Source: UBA9620 sp965220695
GTDB taxonomy: Bacteria; Acidobacteriota; Vicinamibacteria; Vicinamibacterales; UBA8438
Direction: 5' to 3'
Length of the DNA stretch: 64,000 nt
NCBI GenBank assembly: GCA_965220695.1
Contig: OZ244838.1
Coordinates: forward strand, 5,518,001-5,582,000
Below are positions 1 to 8,964 of the stretch, one piece after another. Under the pieces are notes generated by a model that was not told where the DNA came from, made no database searches, and worked only from the letters and a program-made list of their open reading frames with translations. Position numbers and translations under genes: made by a program. Within the stretch, counting starts at the first letter, position 1. Every line of letters starts with the position of its first letter.

Positions 1-1385
1 TACAACAGACGGACGTTGGCGAACCGTTGCCAGTGGTCTCCAGGCATCTTGTCGACGATCGCGCCCTTGCCGTGCACCACTTCGTCGTGCGAGAGCGGGA
101 GGACGTAATTCTCGGCGAATGCGTAGGTCAGGCTGAAGGTCAGCTCACGCATGTGATGCCCCCGGTGAACCGGGTCGCGGGCCATGAACGACAACACGTC
201 GTTCATCCAGCCCATGTTCCACTTGAACCCGAACCCCAGGCCGCCGTGATCCGTCCGCCGCGACACACCGGGCCAGGCCGTCGACTCTTCGGCAATGGTC
301 ATCACGTCAGGAAAATCGCGGTAGATGACCTCATTCAGGGTGCGGAGAAAATCGACCGCCTCGAGGTTCTCACGCCCCCCCTGCCGGTTGGGTATCCAGT
401 CGCCGTCCAGTCTGGCGTAGTCGCGGTAGAGCATCGACGCGACCGCGTCGACGCGCAGCCCGTCCACATGGTACTGCTCGAACCAGAACCGGGCATTGCC
501 GACCAGGAAATTGCGCACCAGCGGACGGCCGACGTCGAAGACCTGGGTGTGCCACTCCGGATGGCGCCCCTCACGAGGGTCGTCGTACTCGAACAGCGGC
601 GTCCCATCGAACCACGCCAGTCCATGCGGGTCGTCCGGAAAATGGCCGGGCACCCAATCGAGAATGACGCCGATCCCCGCCTGGTGGAGCCTGTCGACGA
701 GATGGCGGAAGTCATCGGGGCTGCCGAACCGGCTTGTCGGCGCGTAGTAGCCGGTCACCTGGTAGCCCCATGACGCGTCGAGCGGATGCTCGGCAACCGG
801 CAACATTTCGACGTGGGTGAACTGCATGTCGACAAGATAGTCCGGCAACTGCTCGGCCAGTTGCCGGTAGGTCAGCCAGCCCTGATCGCCAGGTCCCGTC
901 GTTCGACGCCACGAACCGAGGTGCACCTCGTAGATCGCGATCGGCGAGCGCGGTGTGTGCCGTCCGCCGCGATCCTGCATCCAGCGGGCGTCGCCCCAGC
1001 GGTATTCCGACAGATTCCATACGCGCGACGCCGTGCGCGGTCTCAATTCGGCGGCGAATGCGAATGGGTCGGCCTTGTCGGCGTCACCGCGCCCGCCGGC
1101 AGAACGGACATGGTACTTGTAGATCGCGTTCGGTTCCACGCCGGGGACGAAGACCTGCCACACGCCATCGGATCCGGCCCTCTTCATCGGGTGCGTTCGC
1201 GGGTCCCACGCGTTGAAGTCACCGATGACCGACACCGACCCGGCACCGGGCGCAACGACCGCGAAGTGTACGCCCCGCACCTTGTCGACGGACACGGGAT
1301 GCGCGCCGAGCTTGTCGTACGCTCGATCGTGCGTCCCTTGCGCCAGCAGCTTGACGTCGTCGACCGAGAGGACCGTATCGCTCAT
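1..1385 (-). CDS. glgB: 1,4-alpha-glucan branching enzyme, C-terminus cut by window edge
   Basis: GH13 branching enzyme that makes alpha-1,6 branch points in glycogen. The reading frame starts at ATG 1385 and stays open to base 1, so the C-terminal part lies outside the window. The N-terminal carbohydrate-binding (CBM48-like) part is seen in the stretch around VIGDFNAWDPRTHPM. The catalytic barrel follows, with WGYQVTGYYAPTSRFG, the nucleophile region DGLRVDAVASMLYRDYA and the acid/base region TIAEESTAWPG. The start overlaps the stop of malQ by 4 bases (ATGA), which indicates coupled translation in a glgX-malQ-glgB operon. Family assignment is secure. Confidence 0.95.
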   Translation of the reverse strand, partial: MSDTVLSVDDVKLLAQGTHDRAYDKLGAHPVSVDKVRGVHFAVVAPGAGSVSVIGDFNAWDPRTHPMKRAGSDGVWQVFVPGVEPNAIYKYHVRSAGGRGDADKADPFAFAAELRPRTASRVWNLSEYRWGDARWMQDRGGRHTPRSPIAIYEVHLGSWRRTTGPGDQGWLTYRQLAEQLPDYLVDMQFTHVEMLPVAEHPLDASWGYQVTGYYAPTSRFGSPDDFRHLVDRLHQAGIGVILDWVPGHFPDDPHGLAWFDGTPLFEYDDPREGRHPEWHTQVFDVGRPLVRNFLVGNARFWFEQYHVDGLRVDAVASMLYRDYARLDGDWIPNRQGGRENLEAVDFLRTLNEVIYRDFPDVMTIAEESTAWPGVSRRTDHGGLGFGFKWNMGWMNDVLSFMARDPVHRGHHMRELTFSLTYAFAENYVLPLSHDEVVHGKGAIVDKMPGDHWQRFANVRLL

Positions 1386-3487
1386 GGTGCCTCGTCCTCG
1401 CCGGGCGGCGCCAAGTCTGGCGCCGGACGCGCGGCAACCAGGCGCCGCAGCGTCTCCGTCACCTCCGGCATCTGCATGACGGTCTCCAGGCGGTGCCGCA
1501 TCCGACGCCGCCAGTTGCGGCGCTCCGGCCCGGTGCCTGGCAGATTCTGCGCACGGGGTTCCAGCCACAGATCCTCGAGGTTGACCAGGACGAGCGCGGC
1601 GCGTCCCTGTGCGAGCACGGTCAAACAGCCGTGGAGCATCTGCTGCAGGATGGACCCGGCGTGGGGATCGACGCCGGGCAGGCGCTCCAACGCAGCCCGC
1701 TCGTGCTGCCGCCGTGATCGAGCCCGGGCCGCGTCGTCAGCGTCAAGAGCCCCACGATTCAATCGCTCGTCGATATCGGCGCCACCGAGAAACCCGGCGA
1801 ACGTCGGTGTGTCGTGGGTGTTGAGCGAGGCAATCGCGCCGGGCGCCGCGGGTGCCAGCGGCTGGCCGGCCTGACAGTCGATGTTGAATTGCGCGACGTG
1901 CAACGGACGCAAACCGTGCCGCGCCAACGCGTGGTTCACATACGCCGGCACCGTGCCGAGATTCTCCCCGACCAGACGCGTGCGATGGCGCCATGATTCG
2001 AGGCACAGGAGCGCGTAGACCTCGTCGGCCGGATACCGCACATACAGTCCGTCCGCCGCCGTCGCCCCCCGAGGAATCCAGAAGAGGCGGTGCACGCCCA
2101 TGACGTGGTCGATACGCAGCGTACCGGCCACGGACATCTGCCGCGCCAGCGACGCCCGGAGATAACGATACCCGTCCCGTCGGTTCGCCGCCGGATGCGG
2201 CGGCGGTGTGCCCCAGTTCTGGCCCCCCGGAAACAGCTCGTCCGCCGGGGCGCCCGTCGAGATGCCGCTGGCGAACAGCGCGGGCTTGTGGCTCACGTCG
2301 AACCCGTCGGGGTGCACGCCTAGCGGAAAGTCCAGATACAGGCCGTCACCGACCTGCCGCGCCCGCGCGGCCGTTTGCTCGACCTGCTGGTCAGCCACCC
2401 ACTGGGCATACAGATGATAGTGATGAGGGGAGATTCCCTCCGTGGAGTCGCTTCCCGCCGCGTCCCGCGCCGCCCGAAACACCGCGTACCGTTCGGCCAC
2501 CGGATGCCCCTGGACCCAGTCCTCGAACTCCCGGGCCCGGCGTCCAGGTTGTCTCAGCAGCCAACGGCCGAGGATCTCGAGCACCTCCCGTTTCGCTGCC
2601 GCCGCTCCCGCGTAGTCGATCAGCGGCGCCGCCTGGAGCGCCGCGATCCTGCGGCGGAACCGTTCCGACGCGACCAGGTCACGCGCCGCCTCGCACGTCC
2701 TGAATTCCGGCACCCGGCGGGGGTCGATGAAGATCTCGTTCCAGAACAGCCGGCTCACGGGCAGATAGGGGCTCGGATCGCAGGGGTCCCCACCGTAGTC
2801 TGTCGCCAGAATCGGCAGCATCGAGCTGACGCGTGCGCCGGTTGCCGGCATCCACTCCAGCAACCGCTCCAGATCGGACAGGTCGCCGACGCCCCAACTG
2901 CGTGCCGATTGCAGCGCGTACAGCGGCAGAAAGAGTCCGACGTCGTGGCGGACCGCGCCGTACGACACCGTGGGGGCTGCAATCACCTCCGCCTCGGCCG
3001 ATCGCCGGCCGACCTGCACGAGCAGACGGTGGTATCCGTCCGGTACGGTCCATGGCGCCGTCACCCGTGCCGCGATGCGAGGCGTACCGTCCATCGCCAA
3101 GCCTGCGTCGATCGGCGTCTGACCGGGCAACGACGTCCAGTGGCGTTCGGTTCCATCTTCCAGGACCAGCCGGCAGTGGCACCTGCTATCGCTGTCCGAG
3201 ACCGGCAGCCGGATGTCGGCGCGGAGACAACCGTCCCACGCCACCAGCACCGGCGGCACCAGTGGCTGCCACTCGTCCCGCAACGTGCAGGCGGCGGCGG
3301 TCTCGATATCGGCGTCCGACTCGACCGGCGCGCCGAGCGCGCGGAGCGCCGCCAGGACCGACTGCCGCGGCGCCTCCCGCGCCACCCCGCGGCCGTCGGT
3401 GTAGCAGATCTCGAGTCCGTACCAGTCCAGCAGCCGCCGCCACGACGTCTCGCCGGCCCGTGCAACGGTCAGGGAGGACTTGCCCAT
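1382..3487 (-). CDS. malQ: 4-alpha-glucanotransferase (amylomaltase, GH77)
   Basis: Transfers alpha-1,4-glucan segments between oligosaccharides, supplying longer chains for glycogen metabolism; cytoplasmic. The 701-residue protein has the long N-terminal region typical of the E. coli-like MalQ group. Catalytic motifs are visible: nucleophile Asp about 460 in RIDHVMG, acid/base Glu about 508 in GENLGTVP, and stabiliser Asp about 559 in NTHDTPT. It lies between glgX (3 bases upstream) and glgB (4-base overlap), which fits a glycogen-turnover operon. Confidence 0.95.
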   Translation of the reverse strand: MGKSSLTVARAGETSWRRLLDWYGLEICYTDGRGVAREAPRQSVLAALRALGAPVESDADIETAAACTLRDEWQPLVPPVLVAWDGCLRADIRLPVSDSDSRCHCRLVLEDGTERHWTSLPGQTPIDAGLAMDGTPRIAARVTAPWTVPDGYHRLLVQVGRRSAEAEVIAAPTVSYGAVRHDVGLFLPLYALQSARSWGVGDLSDLERLLEWMPATGARVSSMLPILATDYGGDPCDPSPYLPVSRLFWNEIFIDPRRVPEFRTCEAARDLVASERFRRRIAALQAAPLIDYAGAAAAKREVLEILGRWLLRQPGRRAREFEDWVQGHPVAERYAVFRAARDAAGSDSTEGISPHHYHLYAQWVADQQVEQTAARARQVGDGLYLDFPLGVHPDGFDVSHKPALFASGISTGAPADELFPGGQNWGTPPPHPAANRRDGYRYLRASLARQMSVAGTLRIDHVMGVHRLFWIPRGATAADGLYVRYPADEVYALLCLESWRHRTRLVGENLGTVPAYVNHALARHGLRPLHVAQFNIDCQAGQPLAPAAPGAIASLNTHDTPTFAGFLGGADIDERLNRGALDADDAARARSRRQHERAALERLPGVDPHAGSILQQMLHGCLTVLAQGRAALVLVNLEDLWLEPRAQNLPGTGPERRNWRRRMRHRLETVMQMPEVTETLRRLVAARPAPDLAPPGEDEAP

Positions 3488-3489
3488 CG

Positions 3490-5604
3490 TCAGGGCGCCC
3501 CCCGGGGTGCGGACAGGATGGCCGCGGACCGATCCTGCAGCCGATACGCGGCCTGCTGGACCGGTCGTGTCGACACGCTACGGTCGGCGGCATCCAGGAC
3601 CACACGCCAGCGCCTACTGTCGCCCGCGTCCGGGAGCTGGAAATCGACCGGGGCGCCGGCCGCGTTGAACAGGACGAGCACGGTGTCGCTCATTATCCGC
3701 CGGCCGCCGGCATCGGCCGCATCGAGGGCCTCGCCCGGCAGACACATCGCGAACGATTTCAAGCCGTGGTCGTCCCAGCCCCGGGGCCCGATGTCGTTGC
3801 CGGCGGTGTCGAGCCACTTCACGTCCGGCACCTGACCCTCACGATAGGACCGCCCTGGTCGGAACCGGCGGCACCGCAGCACTAGGTGGTCGGCCCGGAA
3901 CTGCAGAAGCGCGGTCACGAACGTGAGAAACGTCTCCGCCCCGTGGTCCAACCGCCAATCGACCCAACTGATCTCGTTGTCCTGGCAGAAGGCGTTGTTG
4001 TTGCCGTGTTGGGTTCGACCGAGTTCGTCGCCGGCGCACAACATCGGAACCCCCTGTGAGACAGCCAGGGTCATCAACAGGCTCCGCCGCATCCTGTCTC
4101 TGCGGCCCGTCACGACCGGGTCGTCGCTCGCGCCCTCGACACCACCGTTCGAACTCAGGTTGTGGTCCGTCCCGTCCCGGCCGTGCTCGCCGTTCGCATC
4201 GTTGTGCTTGTCCCGATAGCTCACCAGGTCCGACAGGGTGAAACCGTCGTGCGAGGTAACGAAGTTCACGCTGGCCCCCGTCCGCGCCGCGACGGTCTGA
4301 TACAGGTCGCTGCTGCCCGCCAGCCGGGTCGCCAGTTCGCCGACCTGGCCGTCGTCGCCGCGCCAGAACCGCCGCGCCGTATCCCGATACCTGTCGTTCC
4401 ATTCCCGAAACGGCGCGGGGAATCGGCCCGCCTGGTAGCCGTCCTGACCCAGGTCCCACGGTTCTGCGATCAGCTTGACCTGCGACAGCACCGGGTCCCG
4501 TGTGATCGACTCGCAGAAGGCGCCGTCCATGTTCACCGCGGTTCTCTCGCGAACCAGCGTGCTCGCGAGATCGAATCGGAAGCCGTCGACGTGCATCTCC
4601 TGCACCCAGTAGCGCAGGCTGTCCAGCACCAGACCCAACGCCGCCGGCTGCCGCAGATCGAGCGAGTTGCCGCACCCCGTGGTGTCGAGATAACGGCGGG
4701 GGTCGTCCGACTGCAGCCGATAGTACGCCGCGTTGTCGATGCCGCGCCACGACAAGGTGGGGCCGTGTTCGTCGCCCTCGGCCGTGTGGTTGTAGACGAC
4801 GTCCAGAATGACTTCCAGGCCGGCGGCGTGGAAGCGCCGCACCATCGTCTTGAACTCCCGCACGGCGGCGCCGGTCGCCGTCGCATAGCGGAGGTCCGGG
4901 GCGAAGTACCCGAGCGTGTTGTAGCCCCAGTAGTTGGTGAGCCGCCGCGCCGCCAGCGCCGGCTCAGTGACGCGGTGGTGCACCGGCAGCAAGTCTACCG
5001 CCGTGATTCCCATTCGGACCAGGTGGTCGAGCACCGCATCCTCGACGAGCCCCAGATAGGTTCCGCGCAACGGTTCAGGCACCGCGGGGCACTGCCGGGT
5101 AAGGCCCTTCACGTGAAGCTCATAGATGACGGTGTCCGGCCAGGGTGTGTCAGGGGGGGCGTCGGCCTCCCAGTCGAACCTGCCATCCACGACGAGTCCG
5201 AGCGGCGCGCAGGGCGCCGTGTCGCGCCGGTCCGGCTCCGAGTCGGCCGCAGAGCGCGGTTCGTCGAGGAACAGTTCAGGCCGCTCGAGCGTCCGTCCGA
5301 CCTGTCTGGCGTACGGATCGAACAGCAGTTTGGCGGAATTGCAGCGGTGCCCCCGCGACGGGTCGTACGGACCCTGCACCCGGTAGCCGTACAACTGCCC
5401 CGGCGTCACCCCGGGCAGGTACCCATGCCAGACAGCGCCGGTCGACGCGGGCAACGCGACCCGCTCGCACTCGACCCGTGCGTCCGGTCCGTCGAACAGG
5501 CAGAGGTCGACCCTGGTGGCGCAACTGGAGAAGAGCGCGAAGTTCACGCCCGATCCATCCCAGGTCGCACCGAGTGGTTCAGGTCGTCCGGGCAGGGGTG
5601 TCAC
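3490..5604 (-). CDS. glgX: Glycogen debranching enzyme (GlgX/isoamylase type, GH13)
   Basis: Hydrolyses alpha-1,6 branches of glycogen or limit dextrins. From GTG 5604 the protein is about 704 residues: an N-terminal CBM48-like domain, then a GH13 barrel with nucleophile Asp about 345 (DGFRFDLAS), acid Glu about 381 (AEPWDLG) and Asp about 453 (TSHDGFTL). The frame is open further upstream to ATG 5676, but the extra 24 residues are Arg/Cys-rich and unlike the family, so GTG before TPLPGRPEPLGATWDG is preferred. No strong ribosome site decides it. First gene of the glgX-malQ-glgB operon. Confidence 0.92.
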   Translation of the reverse strand: MTPLPGRPEPLGATWDGSGVNFALFSSCATRVDLCLFDGPDARVECERVALPASTGAVWHGYLPGVTPGQLYGYRVQGPYDPSRGHRCNSAKLLFDPYARQVGRTLERPELFLDEPRSAADSEPDRRDTAPCAPLGLVVDGRFDWEADAPPDTPWPDTVIYELHVKGLTRQCPAVPEPLRGTYLGLVEDAVLDHLVRMGITAVDLLPVHHRVTEPALAARRLTNYWGYNTLGYFAPDLRYATATGAAVREFKTMVRRFHAAGLEVILDVVYNHTAEGDEHGPTLSWRGIDNAAYYRLQSDDPRRYLDTTGCGNSLDLRQPAALGLVLDSLRYWVQEMHVDGFRFDLASTLVRERTAVNMDGAFCESITRDPVLSQVKLIAEPWDLGQDGYQAGRFPAPFREWNDRYRDTARRFWRGDDGQVGELATRLAGSSDLYQTVAARTGASVNFVTSHDGFTLSDLVSYRDKHNDANGEHGRDGTDHNLSSNGGVEGASDDPVVTGRRDRMRRSLLMTLAVSQGVPMLCAGDELGRTQHGNNNAFCQDNEISWVDWRLDHGAETFLTFVTALLQFRADHLVLRCRRFRPGRSYREGQVPDVKWLDTAGNDIGPRGWDDHGLKSFAMCLPGEALDAADAGGRRIMSDTVLVLFNAAGAPVDFQLPDAGDSRRWRVVLDAADRSVSTRPVQQAAYRLQDRSAAILSAPRGAP

Positions 5605-5677
5605 GCAAGGATCAGGATACGCCACGAATGTGACGAATCTGATTCGTGTCGGGCACGACCGCGGCTCGGCCCTCATC

Positions 5678-5683
5678 TATAAT
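5678..5683 (+). promoter_or_regulatory. Candidate -10 box (TATAAT) for the FMN reductase gene
   Basis: A perfect TATAAT lies 42 bases upstream of the start codon at 5725, in the 120-bp gap between divergent glgX and this gene. No good -35 hexamer is seen 17 bases upstream, so it is only a candidate. Confidence 0.4.
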
Positions 5684-5724
5684 CCGCACGACAGTCGTCT
5701 CCACCATTACACGAGACAGTTGCC

Positions 5725-6294
5725 ATGCACAGTGCCGATGCCGCGACGCGGCACACCGTCATTCTGAGTTGCTCGCTGAACCCCGCCAGCCGATCCCACA
5801 AGCTCGCGCTGGCGGCCGACGCATTTCTGCGGGCGCGCGGCACGCCGGTCGATCTGATCGATCTGACCGATCACGAGTTGCCGATGTGCGAGGGAGGCGG
5901 TTCGTTCGATCATCCGGCGGTGAAGCGGCTGACCAGGGTCATCGATCGCGCGTCCGCCATCCTGGTGTCGGCGCCGGTCTACAACTATGACCTCAACGCC
6001 GCGGCCAAGAACGCGATGGAGCTGACCGGTTCCGTGTGGACGGGCAAGCCGGTCGGTTTGCTGTGCGCCGCCGGGGGCCAGGCGAGCTACATGTCACCGA
6101 TCGGCTTCGCGAACAGTCTGATGTTCGATTTCCGGTGCCACATCATTCCGCGGTTCGTCTACGGCACGGGTGACGACTTCACTGCCGCGGGCGAACCCGG
6201 TCCCGAGATTACCAGGCGCGTGGAGCAGGTCGCCGCGGCGGCCGTCGACCTCGCGCGGGCCCTGGCCTGGGTACGGGAACAACCGGCGCACTGA
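5725..6294 (+). CDS. NADPH-dependent FMN reductase family protein (SsuE/ArsH-like flavodoxin fold)
   Basis: A 189-residue flavodoxin-fold protein, probably a cytoplasmic NAD(P)H-dependent flavin or quinone reductase. The N-terminal phosphate-binding loop SCSLNPASRSHKLA binds FMN phosphate in this family, and SAPVYNYDLNAAAKNAMEL is the conserved second flavin contact (SPxYxxxxxxxLKN type). The start at ATG 5725 is followed at once by the first beta strand (HTVILSC). It is a monocistronic gene divergent from glgX and convergent with the next gene. Substrate cannot be told from sequence. Confidence 0.85.
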   Translation: MHSADAATRHTVILSCSLNPASRSHKLALAADAFLRARGTPVDLIDLTDHELPMCEGGGSFDHPAVKRLTRVIDRASAILVSAPVYNYDLNAAAKNAMELTGSVWTGKPVGLLCAAGGQASYMSPIGFANSLMFDFRCHIIPRFVYGTGDDFTAAGEPGPEITRRVEQVAAAAVDLARALAWVREQPAH

Positions 6295-6317
6295 AGTGGC
6301 CCCGGATCGCCGGTCTC

Positions 6318-6370
6318 GATCGCGGACCGGAATGCTGCCGGACCGGCGGTCCCGAGTCCGGACCGCGATC
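6318..6370. terminator. Inverted repeat between convergent genes, possible bidirectional terminator
   Basis: GATCGCGGACCGGA (6318-6331) and TCCGGACCGCGATC (6357-6370) form a 14-bp stem with one mismatch. It sits in the 102-bp gap between two convergent genes. There is no T-tract on either strand, so intrinsic termination is uncertain. Confidence 0.4.
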
Positions 6371-6396
6371 TCAATCACGGACCCGGACGCATCGGA

Positions 6397-7746
6397 TCAA
6401 GGGTTCCGCGGCCGGGCCGTGCGACCGGTGGAGCCACTGGAGGTGGAGCCGCTGGAGCCGGCTCGGCCACCGCTGGTATAGCCGCCGGAGGTGATTTGGC
6501 CGCCACCTCCGCCCGAGCTGGCGCCGGCGCTCGCGCCACGGGATGACCCGCCGCTGGAGGGGCTGAGGCCCGACGTTACGCCAGGGTCGTTGCGGTCCCG
6601 GGCGCGGCGCTGGACGGTTGGTGCTTGAGCGCCGGTGCGAGAGTAGCCGCGCCCGTTGTAGAGGCGGCCCTGTGCCCCGGCCGGGTCCGAGCCCTGCAGG
6701 ACGCCATACGGCAGGATGCCATATGAATAGGCGGACCCCAGGTAATAGAGCGAATTGAAGGGCGACCACCCGTAGTAGTACCCGAAGGGCGACGCATAGA
6801 ACGGATACCACTGGTCGAAGAGGAACGGATCGTACGAGGAGGCGAAGCCGCCCGCGCCGCCGACCGATGTCGGATAGGCCCGCCCGGCGGGTCGCCGCAC
6901 GGCGAACTCGTCCGGATAGGAGAGCGCCACCATCAAGTCGATGAGGTCGTCCGGCAGACCGGCGTCGTCAAGATCGAGCAGGGCGCGTCCGTCGAGCGCA
7001 AACGCCGGGCCGGTTTCGACGAGCATCGCCTCGACCACCGCCGGTTCGATCAGGTGGTGCGCCTCGATGACCTCCGTGATGTCAAGCCCGGCACTGCTCA
7101 CCAGGCGGGCGGCGTCCAATGCCCGCTCGCGCCGGTCCGGGGTCAGCGGTACGGCCCCGGCCTCTTCGATCGCCAACCGGCCGGCGCGGATATAGCGCCG
7201 GATCGTCACGGCGCCGCGTCCTTCCGTTTCGACCAACTGGATGTCCAGCCAGGTTGTCGGGGAGGCCATCAATCCCACGCCGGACACCGACCGTTGTCCA
7301 CCGTCCTCGCAAGTCAGATCGGCGCGCGTGAACAGACGGGCGCCATCGGCAGACCAACTGTCCCGGCGGTGGCCGTTGCATGACGCCTGGGTGACGGCAT
7401 GGTCGATGGCGTCGGCGTGCAGTGTCTCGAGCAGAATCTGCGTGCCGTCGGCAAAGGTCGCGACCTCGACGGCCTGCGTCCCGGCGGCGGGTGTCACACA
7501 CACGACCACGCGATCGGCAAACGCCCGGCGCTCGTCGATCTCGTCCGGCAGCGCCCCGGTCTCTTCCACCAATCGCCAGCAGCCCGACCAGGGCAGCCAT
7601 CGCGAGTCGGTGGAATCCACCGCTTGACCCGTCGCTGGTGTGGCCGCCATGACCTGAACCAGCGTCGCGACGAGCAGCGCGGCCAGCGGCGCGGGCAGGC
7701 GGCGGGCGGTGAGGGTTCGGATGTGGCGAATCGGTTGTTCAGTCAT
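6397..7746 (-). CDS. Secreted protein of unknown function with Tyr/Gly- and Ser/Gly-rich tail
   Basis: 449 residues from ATG 7746, which has GAGGA about 9 bases upstream; the frame is open further upstream but without an SD. An N-terminal signal peptide is clear (arginines, then LAALLVATLVQVMAATPATGQA). The middle (about 40-330) is a mixed alpha/beta region with no family I recognise. From about residue 320 it becomes rich in Tyr/Phe/Gly (FGYYYGWSPFNSLYYLG), and the last 60 residues are almost only Ser, Gly, Thr and Ala. It follows the beta-barrel gene by 43 bases, so both are probably one transcription unit and an envelope pair. Function unknown. Confidence 0.75.
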   Translation of the reverse strand: MTEQPIRHIRTLTARRLPAPLAALLVATLVQVMAATPATGQAVDSTDSRWLPWSGCWRLVEETGALPDEIDERRAFADRVVVCVTPAAGTQAVEVATFADGTQILLETLHADAIDHAVTQASCNGHRRDSWSADGARLFTRADLTCEDGGQRSVSGVGLMASPTTWLDIQLVETEGRGAVTIRRYIRAGRLAIEEAGAVPLTPDRRERALDAARLVSSAGLDITEVIEAHHLIEPAVVEAMLVETGPAFALDGRALLDLDDAGLPDDLIDLMVALSYPDEFAVRRPAGRAYPTSVGGAGGFASSYDPFLFDQWYPFYASPFGYYYGWSPFNSLYYLGSAYSYGILPYGVLQGSDPAGAQGRLYNGRGYSRTGAQAPTVQRRARDRNDPGVTSGLSPSSGGSSRGASAGASSGGGGGQITSGGYTSGGRAGSSGSTSSGSTGRTARPRNP

Positions 7747-7789
7747 GGCAAGGTCCTCGTAACGCCTGGCGTGATCCAGTGCCTGCAGA

Positions 7790-8596
7790 TCAGAATACAA
7801 TCTCGATACCGCTCGTGACCTGCATGCCGTTGAGATCCAGATTCTCGAATCCGACGAAGTCATCGCTGAGCGGAGTGCCGGCCCAAACATACCGCGCTTC
7901 GACGATCAGGAACAACCTCTGAAACAGGTTCACGCTGGTGCCGGCCAGCAGGTGAGCGCTGGCGGTCCAGCCTGACGATTCCAGATGGTCCGGCTGGACC
8001 GAATAGTCGACGAAATCGACGAAATCACCAGACAGGCTGAACCGGTACCGGTTCGTTCCGCCGCCGGCCCCCACATAGGGCGACACGCGAGTGGGAACCC
8101 AGGCGAACCGGCCGATCTCGCGGCCCCGCGGCGCCAGCCACACCCGCAACGTACCGGCAATCGCAGTCTGGGCGAGCGAGGTCGTCTGGACGATCGGCAG
8201 GTCGCGAAAGTCGACGAAATCCCGGTACTCGGACTCCACGCCTACGTTGCTGCGCCCGACTTCGGCCAGTACCTCGAGTCTGGAGCTGAGGGCGCGGCCG
8301 TAGGCGAAGCGGAACGTGAGGGTGTCGAAAGCGCCCTCGTCCACCGTGAACTGCTCACGTGCAAACTCGAAGATCCCGCCGCTCGAGGATGCGAACAGCT
8401 CGCCGCCCGAGACGCCGAGATGGTGTTCGGGACGTCCGAACAGAAAGTCCTGCCTGGCCGCACCGGGTTGAACACCCGCCTGCGCTTCCGGAGAGTCGGC
8501 GTCGTCGGATGCGCCGGCGGCCGGCGTCATGACGCAGCCGAGCAGCGCCAGGGTGCAGGCGCCGCGCCGCGCGTATCGGAACATCGGGTTCGCCAT
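7790..8596 (-). CDS. Outer-membrane beta-barrel protein, signal peptide
   Basis: 268 residues from ATG 8596. The N-terminus MANPMFRYARRG then CTLALLGCVMTPAAGA is a signal sequence; LLGC also fits a lipobox, so a lipoprotein is possible. The mature part has alternating amphipathic strands (TLTFRFAYGRALSSRLEVLAEVG, VSPYVGAGGGTNRYRFSLSG) and ends in the aromatic residue F (SGIEIVF), as outer-membrane barrels do. In-frame ATGs at 8608 and 8692 would put extra charged residues before the signal peptide and are less likely. Looks like an OmpW/opacity-type barrel, but no close family is recognised. Confidence 0.75.
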   Translation of the reverse strand: MANPMFRYARRGACTLALLGCVMTPAAGASDDADSPEAQAGVQPGAARQDFLFGRPEHHLGVSGGELFASSSGGIFEFAREQFTVDEGAFDTLTFRFAYGRALSSRLEVLAEVGRSNVGVESEYRDFVDFRDLPIVQTTSLAQTAIAGTLRVWLAPRGREIGRFAWVPTRVSPYVGAGGGTNRYRFSLSGDFVDFVDYSVQPDHLESSGWTASAHLLAGTSVNLFQRLFLIVEARYVWAGTPLSDDFVGFENLDLNGMQVTSGIEIVF

Positions 8597-8964
8597 CGTG
8601 ACTCTCATCGGATCCAGCGCCGTGTCATGCGTCGGTGACGCGCCCGACCGCGTGCCGCCACCAAGTGTATTCGAAAGCATGAATCGTACCACTTGAAATC
8701 CTGCTGTCTGTCAGGGAGTGCACCCTCCGGCCGTCCCATGACGGTGACAACGGTGTTCCGTCGCCGTCCTCCCGCGGTGACCCCGGCAGTGCTGCCGCGC
8801 TCTCATCGGTGCAATCATCGATGAACGCACGACCATGGGCTGCTAGACACCTGAATCGGCGCATGTGGCCGTGTTGCCGATGCTGGCGACACAGGGATTC
8901 GGCGCCCGGCGCTATAATCAGCAACGTCATCGGCTACACGTCACGGTCACACAGGAGTGCCACG
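8597..8964. other. 368-bp divergent intergenic region
   Basis: This gap separates the minus-strand barrel gene from the plus-strand TPR gene and must hold both promoters. No supported ORF is seen. It contains a -10-like TATAAT at 8913 and, at 8832-8845, CCATGGGCTGCTAG, which matches the outer end of the dispersed repeat element described below and looks like a relic. Confidence 0.6.
8913..8918 (+). promoter_or_regulatory. Candidate -10 box (TATAAT) for the TPR gene
   Basis: TATAAT lies 47 bases before ATG 8965 in the divergent region. The -35 position is weak, so this is tentative. Confidence 0.4.

Noticed and set aside
2375..3835. Plus-strand open frame of about 480 codons antisense to malQ
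   Set aside because: Shadow of malQ and glgX on the opposite strand; no start signal or recognisable domain.
4162..5682. Long plus-strand open frame of about 500 codons antisense to glgX
   Set aside because: It is a GC-rich shadow of a clearly conserved enzyme; composition is Arg/Pro/Val-rich and no family matches.
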